Shown here piece by piece: positions 34,130 to 43,932 of a stretch of DNA of 64,000 bases. The stretch is from Mesorhizobium sp. NBSH29 (GTDB lineage: Bacteria > Pseudomonadota > Alphaproteobacteria > Rhizobiales > Rhizobiaceae), in assembly GCF_015500055.1 (NCBI RefSeq), contig NZ_CP045492.1:248001-312000 (forward strand). Direction: 5' to 3'. The notes under the pieces were generated by a model. It was not told the origin of the DNA. It worked only from the letters and a program-made list of their open reading frames with translations, and did not search any database. Every line of letters starts with the position of its first letter. Within the stretch, counting starts at the first letter, position 1. A program made the position numbers and the translations under genes.

Positions 34130-36139
34130 ATGAAGACCGTTACCGATTTTCCCCGCGCTATCGAGGAGCGCCCGGACGTTGCCATTATCATGCCGGATGG
34201 CTGTCGGCTGTCGGCGCGGATGTGGCTGCCCAAGGACGCCGAAAAGCACCCTGTGCCGGCCATTCTGGAACATCTGCCCTACCGCAAGCGTGACGGCACG
34301 AACGCACGCGATGCATTGACCCATCCCTATTTCGCCGGCCACGGCTATGCCGCGATCCGCGTCGACATGCGTGGCAATGGCGATTCGGAAGGGGTGATGG
34401 AGGACGAATATTCCGAGCAGGAATTGCAGGATGCCGCCGATGTTATTGCCTGGGCAGCAAGCCAGCCCTGGTGTTCCGGCAGGGTCGGCATGATGGGAAT
34501 ATCGTGGGGCGGCTTCAATGCGCTGCAGGTGGCGGCGCGCCAGCCCGAGGCGCTGAAGGCAATCATCACGCTCTGCTCGACCGACGACCGCTACGCCGAC
34601 GATATCCATTACAAAGGCGGCATGCTGCTCAATGAGAATATGGGCTGGGGCGCGACGATGCTCTCCTATTCATCCCGTCCCCCCGATCCCGCGCTGGTCG
34701 GCGACAGCAAATGGCGTGAGATGTGGTACTCGCGGCTCGAGCACGAGCCGTTCCTGCCCGCCCAATGGCTGAAGCATCAGCGCCGCGATGTCTACTGGAA
34801 GCGCGGCTCGGTCTGCGAAGATTTCTCGGAAATAAAGGCTGCGACACTCGCCATCGGCGGTTGGGGCGACGCCTACAAGAACGCAGTCTCGCGCATTGTT
34901 ACCGGCGTTGAGGCGCCGGCCAAGGGCATCATCGGGCCCTGGGTTCACAAATATCCGCATTTTGCCGTCCCACAGCCAGCGATAGGCTTCCTGCAGGAGG
35001 CGCTGCGTTGGTGGGACCGCTGGCTGAAGGATATCGAAACCGGTGTCGAGAACGACCCGGAAATGCGCGTTTATGTCATGGATTCGGTCGCGCCTAAGGA
35101 ATGGTACAACGAGCGTCCGGGCCGCTGGATAGCCACCGAGGCCTGGACAAACACCGCGCCACAGTCTGTGAGTTTCCATCTGGCGGATAGTGGCGCGCTG
35201 ACAACCGAACCGGCCACGCTCGCGCCTCAGCGAATCGCTTCGCCGCAGGACTGCGGAATTGCAGGCGGCGAATATTGCGCCATCTGGCTCGGCCCGGAAC
35301 TGCCGGGTGACCAGCGCATCGACGACGAAAAATCATTGTGCTTCGACAGCGACCCTCTGGAAGAGCCGTGCGACATCGTCGGCACGCCGATAATGCGTCT
35401 GAAACTTTCCGCGGACCGCGCCCGCGCCATGGTGGCAGTGCGCTTGTGCGAGGTGCAGCCAAACGGCGCGTCCACCCGCATAAGCTATGGCGTGCTTAAT
35501 TTGTGCCATCGCAACAGCCATGAATTTCCCGAAGATGTCCTGCCGGGACGGGTGATGGAAGTCACCGTCAAGCTCGACGACATCGCCTACCGTGCCGTGG
35601 CCGGAAACCGGCTTCGCATCGCCATTTCGTCCAGCTACTGGCCGATGGTGTGGCCCTCGCCGCAGCCGGTCGCGCTGACCGTGTGTGAGGGAAGCCTGGT
35701 GCTTCCGCTGGCGGCCGACGACGCCAGCCGCCCGATCCATTTCCCTGACCCCGAAGGTGCCACCCCTTGGCAGACCGAAACACTGCGTGAAGGCAGCAAT
35801 ACGCGCAAGGTTGGTCACAACAGCGTCACCGGCCGGGTGTTACTGGAAATTGTCGACGATTTCGGCGAAATCCGCGATTGTGACCACGGTCTGGTCAATG
35901 GCAGCATTGCCCGAGAAAGCTGGAGTATCGATCCCTCCAACCCACTGTCAGCAGAGGGCGAAACGCACTGGTCGCAAACGCTGTCGCGGTCAGAATGGTC
36001 GGTGAGAACGGAAACTTTTACAAAAATGCGCTCAAACGCCGAAACTTTCCATTTGACCGGCCGTATTCTTGCTTATGAAGGAGAAAAACTCGTCTTTGAA
36101 CGCAACTTCGAAGAATCTGTCGCCAGGGACTTTCTTTGA
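34130..36139 (+). CDS. CocE/NonD-family alpha/beta hydrolase (X-Pro dipeptidyl-peptidase S15 type)
   Basis: 669 residues from ATG 34130 with AGGAG six bases upstream. The catalytic domain (~1-300) has nucleophile Ser125 in MMGISWGGFNALQ, and 'VDMRGNGDSEGVMEDEYSEQ' is typical; the C-terminal ~350 residues form the jelly-roll domain of this family ('VAVRLCEVQPNGASTRISYG', 'VMEVTVKLDDIAYRAVAGNR'). Members hydrolyse esters or amides, e.g. cocaine esterase or glutaryl-7-ACA acylase. No signal peptide is seen. It lies 105 bases after the deaminase gene and 149 before the ABC importer genes, so it may belong to either unit. Confidence 0.85.
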   Translation: MKTVTDFPRAIEERPDVAIIMPDGCRLSARMWLPKDAEKHPVPAILEHLPYRKRDGTNARDALTHPYFAGHGYAAIRVDMRGNGDSEGVMEDEYSEQELQDAADVIAWAASQPWCSGRVGMMGISWGGFNALQVAARQPEALKAIITLCSTDDRYADDIHYKGGMLLNENMGWGATMLSYSSRPPDPALVGDSKWREMWYSRLEHEPFLPAQWLKHQRRDVYWKRGSVCEDFSEIKAATLAIGGWGDAYKNAVSRIVTGVEAPAKGIIGPWVHKYPHFAVPQPAIGFLQEALRWWDRWLKDIETGVENDPEMRVYVMDSVAPKEWYNERPGRWIATEAWTNTAPQSVSFHLADSGALTTEPATLAPQRIASPQDCGIAGGEYCAIWLGPELPGDQRIDDEKSLCFDSDPLEEPCDIVGTPIMRLKLSADRARAMVAVRLCEVQPNGASTRISYGVLNLCHRNSHEFPEDVLPGRVMEVTVKLDDIAYRAVAGNRLRIAISSSYWPMVWPSPQPVALTVCEGSLVLPLAADDASRPIHFPDPEGATPWQTETLREGSNTRKVGHNSVTGRVLLEIVDDFGEIRDCDHGLVNGSIARESWSIDPSNPLSAEGETHWSQTLSRSEWSVRTETFTKMRSNAETFHLTGRILAYEGEKLVFERNFEESVARDFL

Positions 36140-36160
36140 GGCTCTGGCCATTGGTCCAAA

Positions 36161-36193
36161 TGCGACATACCATTTACGCCACGTAATGTCGCA
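36161..36193. promoter_or_regulatory. Inverted repeat upstream of the peptide-type ABC operon
   Basis: TGCGACAT (36161-36168) and ATGTCGCA (36186-36193) are perfect eight-base arms with a 17-base spacer. A third TTGTCGCAA stands at 36203-36211, and the gene start itself reads ATGTCGCAA. This looks like an operator region controlling the ABC operon; the regulator is unknown. Confidence 0.4.
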
Positions 36194-36288
36194 ATCGGCC
36201 TTGTCGCAAGGTAAGGCTTGCGTCCACTATTCCAGCAACAAAAACAGCCTGAATACAGGCGAACCCAACAGAGTGAGGAACCACACAT

Positions 36289-37878
36289 ATGTCGCAAGAA
36301 CTTGAATTTCTGAGCCGTCACGTTGCTGTTGGCAAACTCAGCCGGCGCGATTTTCTAGGCCGCGCCGCCGCACTCGGCGTCAGTGCCGCCTTTGCCAACA
36401 CGTTGCTGGGCTCGGCCGCACTGGCCCAAGGTCCTGTCAAGGGCGGCATCCTCAAGGCCGGCATGCAAGGCGGTGAAGCCACCAACAATCTCGACCCGGC
36501 AACGTTCCTCAGCCAAGTGCCATTTTCGTTCGGCAAATGCTGGGGCGAATATCTGCTGGCGCTGAAGCCGGATGGCACGATCGAGAACCGCATCGCCGAA
36601 GAGGTCAACGCCTCCGCCGACGCCAAGGAATGGACATTCAAGATCCGCGACGGCGTGGAATTCCATAATGGCAAGACTGTCAGCGCGGAAGATGTTCTGG
36701 CAACGCTTGAGCGCCACTCCAACGAGGAATCAAAGTCAGGTGCCTTGGGCATCATGAAAGGCATTGAATCCATGAAGGTCGACGGCAAGAACGTTGTCGT
36801 GACCCTCACTCAGCCCAATGCCGATCTGCCCTACCTGATGACTGACTACCATTTGATCGTCCAGCCCAATGGCGGCAAGGATGATCCGACTGCCGGCATC
36901 AGCGCTGGCCCCTACAAGGTCACAGTCAACGAGCCGGGCGTGCGCGCCGGCGGAGAGCGCTTCGCCAATTATTGGATGGGTGACAAAGTCGGCCATGCCG
37001 ACCAGATCGAGATCATCGTCATCAACGACGCCACGGCACGCACGTCCGCGCTGCAGGGCGGTCAAGTCCACATGATCAATCGCGTCGAGCCGAAGATCGT
37101 GGACCTCGTCAAGCGCGTTCCGGGCGTTACTATCCGCAACGTGTCCGGCCCAGGCCACTATGTGTTCATTGCTCATTGCAACACCGCGCCTTTTGATAAT
37201 CTGGACCTGCGTCTCGCGCTGAAATACGCCATGAACCGCGAAGAGATGCTCGACAAGATCCTGCGTGGCTATGGTTCTGTCGGCAATGACTTCCCGATCA
37301 ACGCTGCCTATCCGCTCTATTCCAACGATATCGAGCAGCGCGCCTATGATCCCGACAAGGCCGCCTTCCACTTCAAGAAGTCTGGCCATGACGGCGCTAT
37401 CCTGCTGCGCACCTCTGATGTTGCCTTCCCTGGTGCTGTCGATGCAGCACAGCTTTACCAGCAGAGCTGTGCGAAAGCCGGCATCACGGTGGAAATCAAG
37501 CGCGAGCCAGGCGACGGCTACTGGTCTGAAGTGTGGAACAAGCAGCCCTTCTCCACGTCCTACTGGGGCGGGCGCCCGACCCAGGACCAGATGTATTCCA
37601 CTGCCTATCTTTCCACCGCAGACTGGAATGACACCCGCTTCCTGCGTCCGGACTTCGACAAGCTGATCATCGCTGCGCGCGGTGAGCTGGACGACACCAA
37701 ACGCAAGGCCATGTATCGCGATGCAGCCGTCATGGTTCGTGACGAAGGCGGAGTGATCCTGCCGATGTTTAACGACTTCATTGATGCCTCGTCAGACAAG
37801 ATTGGTGGCTGGGAATCGCATCCATCAGGCGAGATGATGGACGGCTACGCGCTGGCGAAATGTTGGTTGGCGGCCTGA
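36289..37878 (+). CDS. ABC transporter substrate-binding protein, peptide/opine/nickel family (SBP_bac_5)
   Basis: 529 residues, ATG 36289 with GAGG ten bases upstream. The N-terminus contains a Tat signal (LSRRDFLGRAAALGVSAAFA, cut near AALAQ). The mature part is a family-5 binding protein: 'GGILKAGMQGGEATNNLDPA', 'ADAKEWTFKIRDGVEFHNGK', 'LALKYAMNREEMLDKILRGY', 'WNDTRFLRPDFDKLI', 'RDEGGVILPMFNDFIDA'. The family takes peptides but also opines, sugars and other solutes. It heads a five-gene plus-strand run with two permeases, a fused ATPase and a phosphodiesterase-like gene. Confidence 0.92.
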   Translation: MSQELEFLSRHVAVGKLSRRDFLGRAAALGVSAAFANTLLGSAALAQGPVKGGILKAGMQGGEATNNLDPATFLSQVPFSFGKCWGEYLLALKPDGTIENRIAEEVNASADAKEWTFKIRDGVEFHNGKTVSAEDVLATLERHSNEESKSGALGIMKGIESMKVDGKNVVVTLTQPNADLPYLMTDYHLIVQPNGGKDDPTAGISAGPYKVTVNEPGVRAGGERFANYWMGDKVGHADQIEIIVINDATARTSALQGGQVHMINRVEPKIVDLVKRVPGVTIRNVSGPGHYVFIAHCNTAPFDNLDLRLALKYAMNREEMLDKILRGYGSVGNDFPINAAYPLYSNDIEQRAYDPDKAAFHFKKSGHDGAILLRTSDVAFPGAVDAAQLYQQSCAKAGITVEIKREPGDGYWSEVWNKQPFSTSYWGGRPTQDQMYSTAYLSTADWNDTRFLRPDFDKLIIAARGELDDTKRKAMYRDAAVMVRDEGGVILPMFNDFIDASSDKIGGWESHPSGEMMDGYALAKCWLAA

Positions 37879-37890
37879 TCGAGGCTGCCA

Positions 37891-38850
37891 ATGACATCGC
37901 CGATTCTCAAACTGATAGCCCAGCGCGTTGCGCTGGGCTTGTTGCTCCTCCTGGCCGTCTCGGTCCTCATCTTCGCCGGCACTCAAATTCTCCCCGGCGA
38001 CGTTGCGCAATCCATCCTCGGACAATCCGCAACCCCTCAGGCGCTTGCCAATCTGCGCGCTGAACTGGGCCTCAACGACCCGGCCTATATCCGCTATTTC
38101 AACTGGCTCGGCGGCATCATGACCGGCGATCTGGGCACCGCGCTCTCGAGCGGACAGGATATCGCCAGCTCGATCAGCGGACGCCTGTGGAATACACTTT
38201 TTCTGGCGTTCTGGGCTGCTGCCGTTTCCGTGCCGCTTGCCATCGGACTGGGTCTGTTGGCCGTACGCTACCGAAATGGCTGGGTCGATCGGTTGATTTC
38301 CGGGCTGGCGTTGGCCTCCACCTCGTTTCCCGAATTCTTCATCGGCTACCTGCTGGTTTATTTCTTCGCGGTGAAATGGCAGATCTTCCCCGGCATTTCG
38401 ACCGTCTATGACGGCATGCCGTTCCTCGATCGCATGCAGGCTATAGCTTTGCCGGCTGCCGTACTCACCTTGGTGGTGCTTGCCCACATGATGCGCATGA
38501 CCCGCGCCGCCATCCTCAACGTTATGCAATCGGCCTATATCGAAACTGCCGAGATGAAGGGGCTTTCGGCCATCGATGTCATCCGCAGACATGCCTTGCC
38601 GAACGCCATCGCGCCGATCATCAACGTCGTGATGCTCAACCTCGCCTTCCTGATTGTCGGTGTCGTCGTGGTCGAGGTGATTTTCGTCTATCCGGGCATG
38701 GGACAATATCTGGTCGACCATGTCGCCAAGCGCGACGTGCCGGTGGTGCAGGCTGTCGGTCTGATCTTCGCCGCAGTCTACATCTTTCTCAACATCATTG
38801 CGGACATCGGCGCCATTCTCGCCAATCCGCGCCTCCGGCATCCGAAATAG
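37891..38850 (+). CDS. ABC transporter permease, DppB type
   Basis: 319 residues with six hydrophobic segments. N-terminal 'QRVALGLLLLLAVSVLIFAG', the DppB 'LPGDVAQSILGQSATPQALA' periplasmic loop, and the cytoplasmic 'AYIETAEMKGLSAIDVIRRH' EAA loop with 'ALPNAIAPIINVV' are diagnostic. It forms the pore with the DppC-type protein. ATG 37891 lies 12 bases after the binding-protein stop. Confidence 0.93.
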   Translation: MTSPILKLIAQRVALGLLLLLAVSVLIFAGTQILPGDVAQSILGQSATPQALANLRAELGLNDPAYIRYFNWLGGIMTGDLGTALSSGQDIASSISGRLWNTLFLAFWAAAVSVPLAIGLGLLAVRYRNGWVDRLISGLALASTSFPEFFIGYLLVYFFAVKWQIFPGISTVYDGMPFLDRMQAIALPAAVLTLVVLAHMMRMTRAAILNVMQSAYIETAEMKGLSAIDVIRRHALPNAIAPIINVVMLNLAFLIVGVVVVEVIFVYPGMGQYLVDHVAKRDVPVVQAVGLIFAAVYIFLNIIADIGAILANPRLRHPK

Positions 38851-38861
38851 GGGGCGTGACA

Positions 38862-39692
38862 ATGCTTGACCTGAAACGCATTCCTTTGCCGGCACTGATC
38901 GGCCTGATTTTGACAGGGCTGTTCCTCTTCGCAGCCATCTTTGCTCCGTTGATTGCACCCTTCAGCAACAGCCAGATAGTGGGTGATGTCTGGGGCCCGA
39001 TGTCGGATGAGCATTTGCTTGGCACTGACAACCTTGGTCGCGATCTTCTCTCGCGCATGATTTACGGCGCCCGCACCACCATCTTCATCGCCGTGCTGGC
39101 CACCGCACTTTCCTTTTCGCTTGGGGCGATCCTGGGTTTTGCTGCAGCGGTAGTAGGAGGCTGGTTCGACACGCTGATGTCGCGCTTTGTCGATCTGTTG
39201 ATGGCGATACCAACCCTCATCTTCGGCCTCGTCGTGCTTTCGGTGCTGCCCTCCACATTGATCACATTGATCATGGTGATGGGCATTCTGGATTCCACCC
39301 GCGTCTACCGCCTGTCGCGCGCGGTCGCAGTTGATATCAACGTCATGGATTTCGTCGAGGCAGCAAAACTGCGCGGCGAAGGCATGGTATGGATCATCTT
39401 TCGCGAAATCCTGCCTAATGCGCTGTCGCCGCTAATTTCTGAACTCGGCCTGCGCTTCATCTATGCGGTTCTGTTCCTGTCGGCGCTCTCCTTCCTCGGC
39501 CTCGGCGTGCAACCGCCTGACGCCGACTGGGGCGGCATGGTCAAGGAAAACAAGGACGGCATAGTCTTCGGCATACCTGCCGCCCTGATTCCGGCAGCGG
39601 CGATTGCAGCCCTCGCGATCTCCGTTAATCTGGTCGCCGATTGGGTGCTGAACCGAACCAGCGATCTCAAGGGAGGACGCGGCAATGGCTAG
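38862..39692 (+). CDS. ABC transporter permease, DppC type
   Basis: 276 residues from ATG 38862 with GGGG seven bases upstream; GTG 38856 is possible. 'LLGTDNLGRDLLSRMIYGAR' is the DppC hallmark, and 'VDFVEAAKLRGEGMVWIIFR'-like sequence gives the EAA loop (seen as DFVEAAKLRGEGMVWII). 'LSFLGLGVQPPDADWGGMVK' closes the channel domain. It overlaps the ATPase gene by eight bases. Confidence 0.93.
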   Translation: MLDLKRIPLPALIGLILTGLFLFAAIFAPLIAPFSNSQIVGDVWGPMSDEHLLGTDNLGRDLLSRMIYGARTTIFIAVLATALSFSLGAILGFAAAVVGGWFDTLMSRFVDLLMAIPTLIFGLVVLSVLPSTLITLIMVMGILDSTRVYRLSRAVAVDINVMDFVEAAKLRGEGMVWIIFREILPNALSPLISELGLRFIYAVLFLSALSFLGLGVQPPDADWGGMVKENKDGIVFGIPAALIPAAAIAALAISVNLVADWVLNRTSDLKGGRGNG

Positions 39693-41358
39693 AAAACCTT
39701 TTCCGCGCAGCGAGAACCTCGACAAGCCACTGCTGGATATCCGCAATCTTCGCATTGAGGCGACGGTGTATCCACCAGGCGAGAAGCCACGCTCCATCAC
39801 CATTGTAGATGATGTCTCGCTGACCCTTCATCGTGGCAAGGTACTCGGTCTGATCGGCGAGTCCGGCGCGGGCAAATCGACCATCGGCCTGTCCTCCATG
39901 GCCTATGGTCGGGGCGGCGTACGCATCACTGGCGGAGAGGTCATTTTAAATGACCGCGATATCCTTAAGACCGGCACCGGCGGATTGCGCAAGCTGCGCG
40001 GCCGTGAGGTCTGCTACGTGGCGCAATCCGCAGCTGCCGCCTTCAACCCGGCGCACAAGCTGATGGATCAGGTGGTAGAAGCCACCATTGAGCACGGCAC
40101 CGCCAAACGCGCCGAGGCCGAGAAGCGCGCGGTGGGCCTGTTCAGGAAACTCGGGCTTCCCGATCCCGAAACCATCGGTGAACGCTACCCGCACCAGGTT
40201 TCCGGAGGCCAGTTGCAACGCGTGATGACAGCCATGGCGTTGTGCTCCGAGCCGGATCTGATTGTCTTCGACGAGCCCACGACTGCGCTAGACGTAACCA
40301 CGCAGATCGACGTTCTTTCAGCCATCAAGGACGCCATTCGCGACACCGGCGTTGGCGCCCTTTACATCACCCACGACCTCGCTGTCGTGGCACAGGTGGC
40401 AGACGAAATCATGGTGCTCCGCAACGGCAAGCTGGTGGAATGGGGCGACACCGAGCAGATCATCCAGGAGCCGCGTCAGGCTTATACCAACGCCCTCGTT
40501 TCGGTGCACCACATCACCCATGACGAGAAAAAGCAGCAAGGTGCCAAGCCTATCCTATCGGTGAAAAACGTCACCGCTGCTTACGGCGACGGCTTGGTAA
40601 AAGTGCTGAAAAATGTCTCGGTCGACCTTTATGCCGGCCAGACGCTCGCCGTCGTTGGGGAATCCGGCTCGGGAAAATCGACGCTCGCACGCGCCATCAC
40701 CGGGCTTTTGCCGCCTGAGCAGGGCACCATCGCCTTTCAGGGAAGGCCGCTACCCGGACGTCTTTCGGCGCGCAGCAAGGACGAATTGCGCGAACTGCAG
40801 ATGATTTACCAGATGGCAGACGTGGCAATGAACCCGCGCCAAACTGTCGGCACCATCATCGGCAGGCCGCTGGAATTCTACTTCGGCATGCGTGGCAGCG
40901 AACGCGATGCCCGCGTGGCCGAGTTGCTCGACAAGATCGAAATGGGCACGGGCTTTTCCGACCGCTATCCGGCTGAACTCTCTGGCGGCCAGAAACAGCG
41001 TGTGTGCATTGCCCGCGCTCTCGCCGCCAAGCCTAGCCTGATCATCTGCGACGAGGTCACATCGGCACTGGATCCACTGGTGGCGAACGGGATCTTGAAA
41101 CTTTTGCTCGAGTTGCAGGCGGAGGAAGACGTCGCCTATCTGTTCATCACCCACGATCTGGCGACAGTGAAGTCTATCGCTGATTCCATCGCTGTCATGT
41201 ATCGCGGCGAGGTGGTGCGCTACGGAGCCAAGAGCGAGGTCCTGACCCCGCCCTTCGACGCCTATACCGAGCTACTCCTGTCATCGGTTCCGGAAATGGA
41301 AATCGGCTGGCTGGAAAAGGCGATCGGCACCCGCCGCATGGAAAGTGCAGGAAACTAG
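39685..41358 (+). CDS. Fused double ATPase of a peptide-type ABC importer (DppD-DppF)
   Basis: 557 residues holding two complete nucleotide-binding domains. First: Walker [10 protein letters not shown], signature VSGGQLQRV, Walker [12 protein letters not shown]. Second (from ~290): [29 protein letters not shown]. Both are intact, so one chain energises the transporter in place of separate DppD and DppF. The fusion is common among alphaproteobacterial importers of this class. It overlaps the permease gene before it; the phosphodiesterase gene follows after 4 bases. Confidence 0.94.
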   Translation: MARKPFPRSENLDKPLLDIRNLRIEATVYPPGEKPRSITIVDDVSLTLHRGKVLGLIGESGAGKSTIGLSSMAYGRGGVRITGGEVILNDRDILKTGTGGLRKLRGREVCYVAQSAAAAFNPAHKLMDQVVEATIEHGTAKRAEAEKRAVGLFRKLGLPDPETIGERYPHQVSGGQLQRVMTAMALCSEPDLIVFDEPTTALDVTTQIDVLSAIKDAIRDTGVGALYITHDLAVVAQVADEIMVLRNGKLVEWGDTEQIIQEPRQAYTNALVSVHHITHDEKKQQGAKPILSVKNVTAAYGDGLVKVLKNVSVDLYAGQTLAVVGESGSGKSTLARAITGLLPPEQGTIAFQGRPLPGRLSARSKDELRELQMIYQMADVAMNPRQTVGTIIGRPLEFYFGMRGSERDARVAELLDKIEMGTGFSDRYPAELSGGQKQRVCIARALAAKPSLIICDEVTSALDPLVANGILKLLLELQAEEDVAYLFITHDLATVKSIADSIAVMYRGEVVRYGAKSEVLTPPFDAYTELLLSSVPEMEIGWLEKAIGTRRMESAGN

Positions 41359-41362
41359 TCGC

Positions 41363-42202
41363 ATGACACTCAATGCAAAGCTCCTTGTCATTGTGCTTGA
41401 CGGCCTGCCCTGGCGCAATTGGGGCAAGTTCATGGGCAATCTGGAAGGCTGGGTGCAATCCGGCGAAGCGCAGAAGTGGAAAATGCGCTCGGTGCTGCCC
41501 TCGACATCGGGATGTTGCTACGCCTCGATCCATACAGGGGTGCCGCCGCAGGTGCATGGCATTCTCTCCAACGATGTGCGCTTTCGGGTATCCCAGCCGG
41601 ATGTATTTTCTGAGGTGACGAAGGCCAGCGGAGTGACCGGCGCTGTTACGCATTCCTACTGGTCGGAATTCTTCAACCGCGCGCCCTTCGATTTCATCCG
41701 CGATATCGAATATGACGAGCCGGGTGGCCCGATAACCCACGGCCGTTTCCACACCATGACGGGCTATAATTTGATCAACCAGACGACGCCGAGCGACGCC
41801 GATCTGTTTGCCACACTGACCATGCTGACGGAGCGCTTCGCGCTCGACTATGGCATCCTGCATACCTGCACGCTTGATTCCATGGGACACCGCTTCGGCC
41901 ATGACTGCGGTGAGATGGATCACGCGCTGTTCGTCATGGACGCCCAGCTTGCCGCCTTCCTGCCACGCTGGCGCGAAGCCGGCTATGAAGTCATCGTCAC
42001 TGCCGATCACGGCCAGACCGATCGCGGCCATCATGGCGGCCATGACGACGAAATGCAGGACTTTGCCCTCTATTATTTCGGCTCTGCCAAAGGCCCGCGC
42101 GCCGACACTCTGCTGGACCAGTTACAGTTGGCACCGACTATCCTGAAACGGTTGGGTTTGGACGCGCCGGCGACGATGAAGGCGAAACCGTTTCTGGGTT
42201 GA
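41363..42202 (+). CDS. Alkaline-phosphatase-superfamily (type I phosphodiesterase) protein
   Basis: 279 residues from ATG 41363. Metal and nucleophile motifs of the nucleotide pyrophosphatase/phosphodiesterase group: D in 'IVLDGLPWRNW', the nucleophile region 'VLPSTSGCCYASIHTGVPP', 'DSMGHRFGHD', and 'VIVTADHGQTDRGHHGGHDD'. No signal peptide is seen, so it is probably cytosolic. Being four bases behind the ATPase gene, it probably processes the solute the importer brings in, which would then carry a phosphodiester, phosphonate or pyrophosphate bond. This is inference. Confidence 0.85.
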   Translation: MTLNAKLLVIVLDGLPWRNWGKFMGNLEGWVQSGEAQKWKMRSVLPSTSGCCYASIHTGVPPQVHGILSNDVRFRVSQPDVFSEVTKASGVTGAVTHSYWSEFFNRAPFDFIRDIEYDEPGGPITHGRFHTMTGYNLINQTTPSDADLFATLTMLTERFALDYGILHTCTLDSMGHRFGHDCGEMDHALFVMDAQLAAFLPRWREAGYEVIVTADHGQTDRGHHGGHDDEMQDFALYYFGSAKGPRADTLLDQLQLAPTILKRLGLDAPATMKAKPFLG

Positions 42203-42205
42203 AGA

Positions 42206-43153
42206 CTAGAGAACCCAGTTCCCACGCCCGAGCGCTGATACTGCATCAACGATCCGGCTAAAGCTGGTAGCTGCGCGACCGACGCTGTGGCGGCCGCGCA
42301 GATAGCCGTGAACTAGCCCAGGTTCTTCGAACCACCACGCTTTGCCCCCCGCCGAATGGATGCGCGATGCATAGGCTTCGCCATCAGAAGACAACGGATC
42401 GCACTCGGCAGTGATGATGACGGTCGGCGGCAGGTTCGAAAAATCAGCATCAGCAAGCGGCGCACTGGTGATATCGCCGGTCACCTCACGCCCGCCGCTG
42501 CGGATAGTCCTGTACATGTCGATGTCCTTCGCGGTGAGCATCGGCGCGTGTGCGTGCGTCAGATAGGAACCACCCGTCTGGTCGCCGCCCAGGCCCGGAT
42601 AGATAAGCATCTGCCCGGCCGGGCGTCGCTGATGCCGACGCGTGGCATGGCTCACGGCCGCTGCAAGATTGCCACCGGCTGAATCCCCGCACAGAACAAC
42701 TGGCAGCGGCGAGCGCGAACACGCCCACTCGAACGCCGCCAGCGCATCGTCGAATGCAGCTGGATGCACATGCTCCGGCGCCAGCCGATAGTCGACAGAG
42801 GTGACGTCGAAGCCGGTACGCTGGCAAAGCTCCGCGCAGATATCGTCATGGCTGTCGAGCCCCCCGAGGACAAAGCCGCCGCCATGAAAGTAGACGACCT
42901 GCGCCTGTGCCGTGCCGCTCTGCGACCGGTAGAGCCGCACCGGAATAACATGATCTGTCTGCGGCACAATGCTGTCTTCCACCACCACACCATCCGGATA
43001 GCCGGCAAAGAAAGCCCGGCACATGCGGTCATAGATGACGCGGTTCTCAACGATGCTCAGCTCCGATGCATCGGGTGGATAAAAACCGTTGGTTTTGTCG
43101 ATGAAGGCCCAGGTCTCGGCGTCGATGAGCTTCGTATAATCGGCCAAACTCAT
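42206..43153 (-). CDS. Alpha/beta hydrolase, hormone-sensitive-lipase family
   Basis: 315 residues from ATG 43153, overlapping the CaiD-like stop (ATGA). The HSL oxyanion motif is FHGGGFVLGG, the nucleophile is Ser in CGDSAGGNLAAA, and Asp and His fall in 'ITAECDPLSSDGE' and 'PGLVHGYLRG'. Such enzymes cleave short acyl esters. It is the last gene of the carnitine-type operon, where it might hydrolyse acylcarnitines or a CoA thioester; neither is shown. It converges with the phosphodiesterase gene (3 bases between stops). Confidence 0.88.
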   Translation of the reverse strand: MSLADYTKLIDAETWAFIDKTNGFYPPDASELSIVENRVIYDRMCRAFFAGYPDGVVVEDSIVPQTDHVIPVRLYRSQSGTAQAQVVYFHGGGFVLGGLDSHDDICAELCQRTGFDVTSVDYRLAPEHVHPAAFDDALAAFEWACSRSPLPVVLCGDSAGGNLAAAVSHATRRHQRRPAGQMLIYPGLGGDQTGGSYLTHAHAPMLTAKDIDMYRTIRSGGREVTGDITSAPLADADFSNLPPTVIITAECDPLSSDGEAYASRIHSAGGKAWWFEEPGLVHGYLRGRHSVGRAATSFSRIVDAVSALGRGNWVL

Positions 43154-43932
43154 TTGCCCTTCCACACAGGCTCGCGCTTTTCAGAAAAGGCGCGGAACCC
43201 TTCCATATTGTCTTCCGAACCATAAAGTTCGTCGACGGTGCGGAGTTTGCGTTTGGTGATCCAGTTCATCGCGTCCTGGAATTCCATCGCCTCGGCGCGT
43301 CGCGCCACCTCCTTTATAGCAGCGAAGACCAACGGCGGTCCGCCAGCCAACAGCCGCGCAACCTCCCAGACGCGCGCTTCGAGCGCGTCTGCCGGCAAAA
43401 CTTCGTTGACCAGACCCCAACGATGCGCTTCCGCCACGTCCATCCAGCGCCCGGTAAACAAAAGGTCCATGGCAACATGATAGGGAATGCGCTTGGGCAG
43501 CTTGATGGTTGCGGCGTCCGCCAGCGTGCCGGCCTTGATCTCCGGCAGTGCGAAACTGGAATGGTCGGAGGCAAAAATCAAATCGCAGGAGAGCGCCAGC
43601 TCGAAGCCGCCGCCCACCGCCATGCCGTTCACGCAGGCAATCACCGGTTTGTTGAGGTCGCGCAGTTCCTGCAGGCCGGCAAAACCGCCGACGCCATAAT
43701 CGCCATCAACAGCATCGCCGCTTGCTGCAGCCTTGAGATCCCAGCCCGCCGAGAAGAACTTGTCGCCGGCAGTTTTGACAATGGCAACGCGCAAGTCCGG
43801 ATCATCGCGAAACGCCTGAAAAGTCTCGCCAAGCAGACGCGAGGTCTTGAGGTCGATCGCGTTGGCCTTGGGCCGGTCGAGCGTGACCTCAAGAATAGCG
43901 CCTTCACGGCGGGTCTTGATCACATCGGTCAT
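43150..43932 (-). CDS. caiD: Enoyl-CoA hydratase family, CaiD-like carnitinyl-CoA dehydratase
   Basis: 260 residues, crotonase fold. Oxyanion-hole segments 'KFFSAGWDLKAAASGD' and 'GMAVGGGFELALSCDL', and 'LPEIKAGTLADAATIKLPKR', match CaiD, which interconverts crotonobetainyl-CoA and carnitinyl-CoA. The C-terminal 'MNWITKRKLRTVDELYGSED' followed by NMEGFRAFSEKREPVWKG is also CaiD-like. It is translationally coupled on both sides (ATGA). The specific substrate is supported by the neighbouring carnitine dehydrogenase and BKACE genes. Confidence 0.85.
   Translation of the reverse strand: MTDVIKTRREGAILEVTLDRPKANAIDLKTSRLLGETFQAFRDDPDLRVAIVKTAGDKFFSAGWDLKAAASGDAVDGDYGVGGFAGLQELRDLNKPVIACVNGMAVGGGFELALSCDLIFASDHSSFALPEIKAGTLADAATIKLPKRIPYHVAMDLLFTGRWMDVAEAHRWGLVNEVLPADALEARVWEVARLLAGGPPLVFAAIKEVARRAEAMEFQDAMNWITKRKLRTVDELYGSEDNMEGFRAFSEKREPVWKGK

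Noticed and set aside
37825-38958. A 377-codon minus-strand frame
   Set aside because: It is antisense to the DppB-type permease, and its product is highly charged without any recognisable domain.
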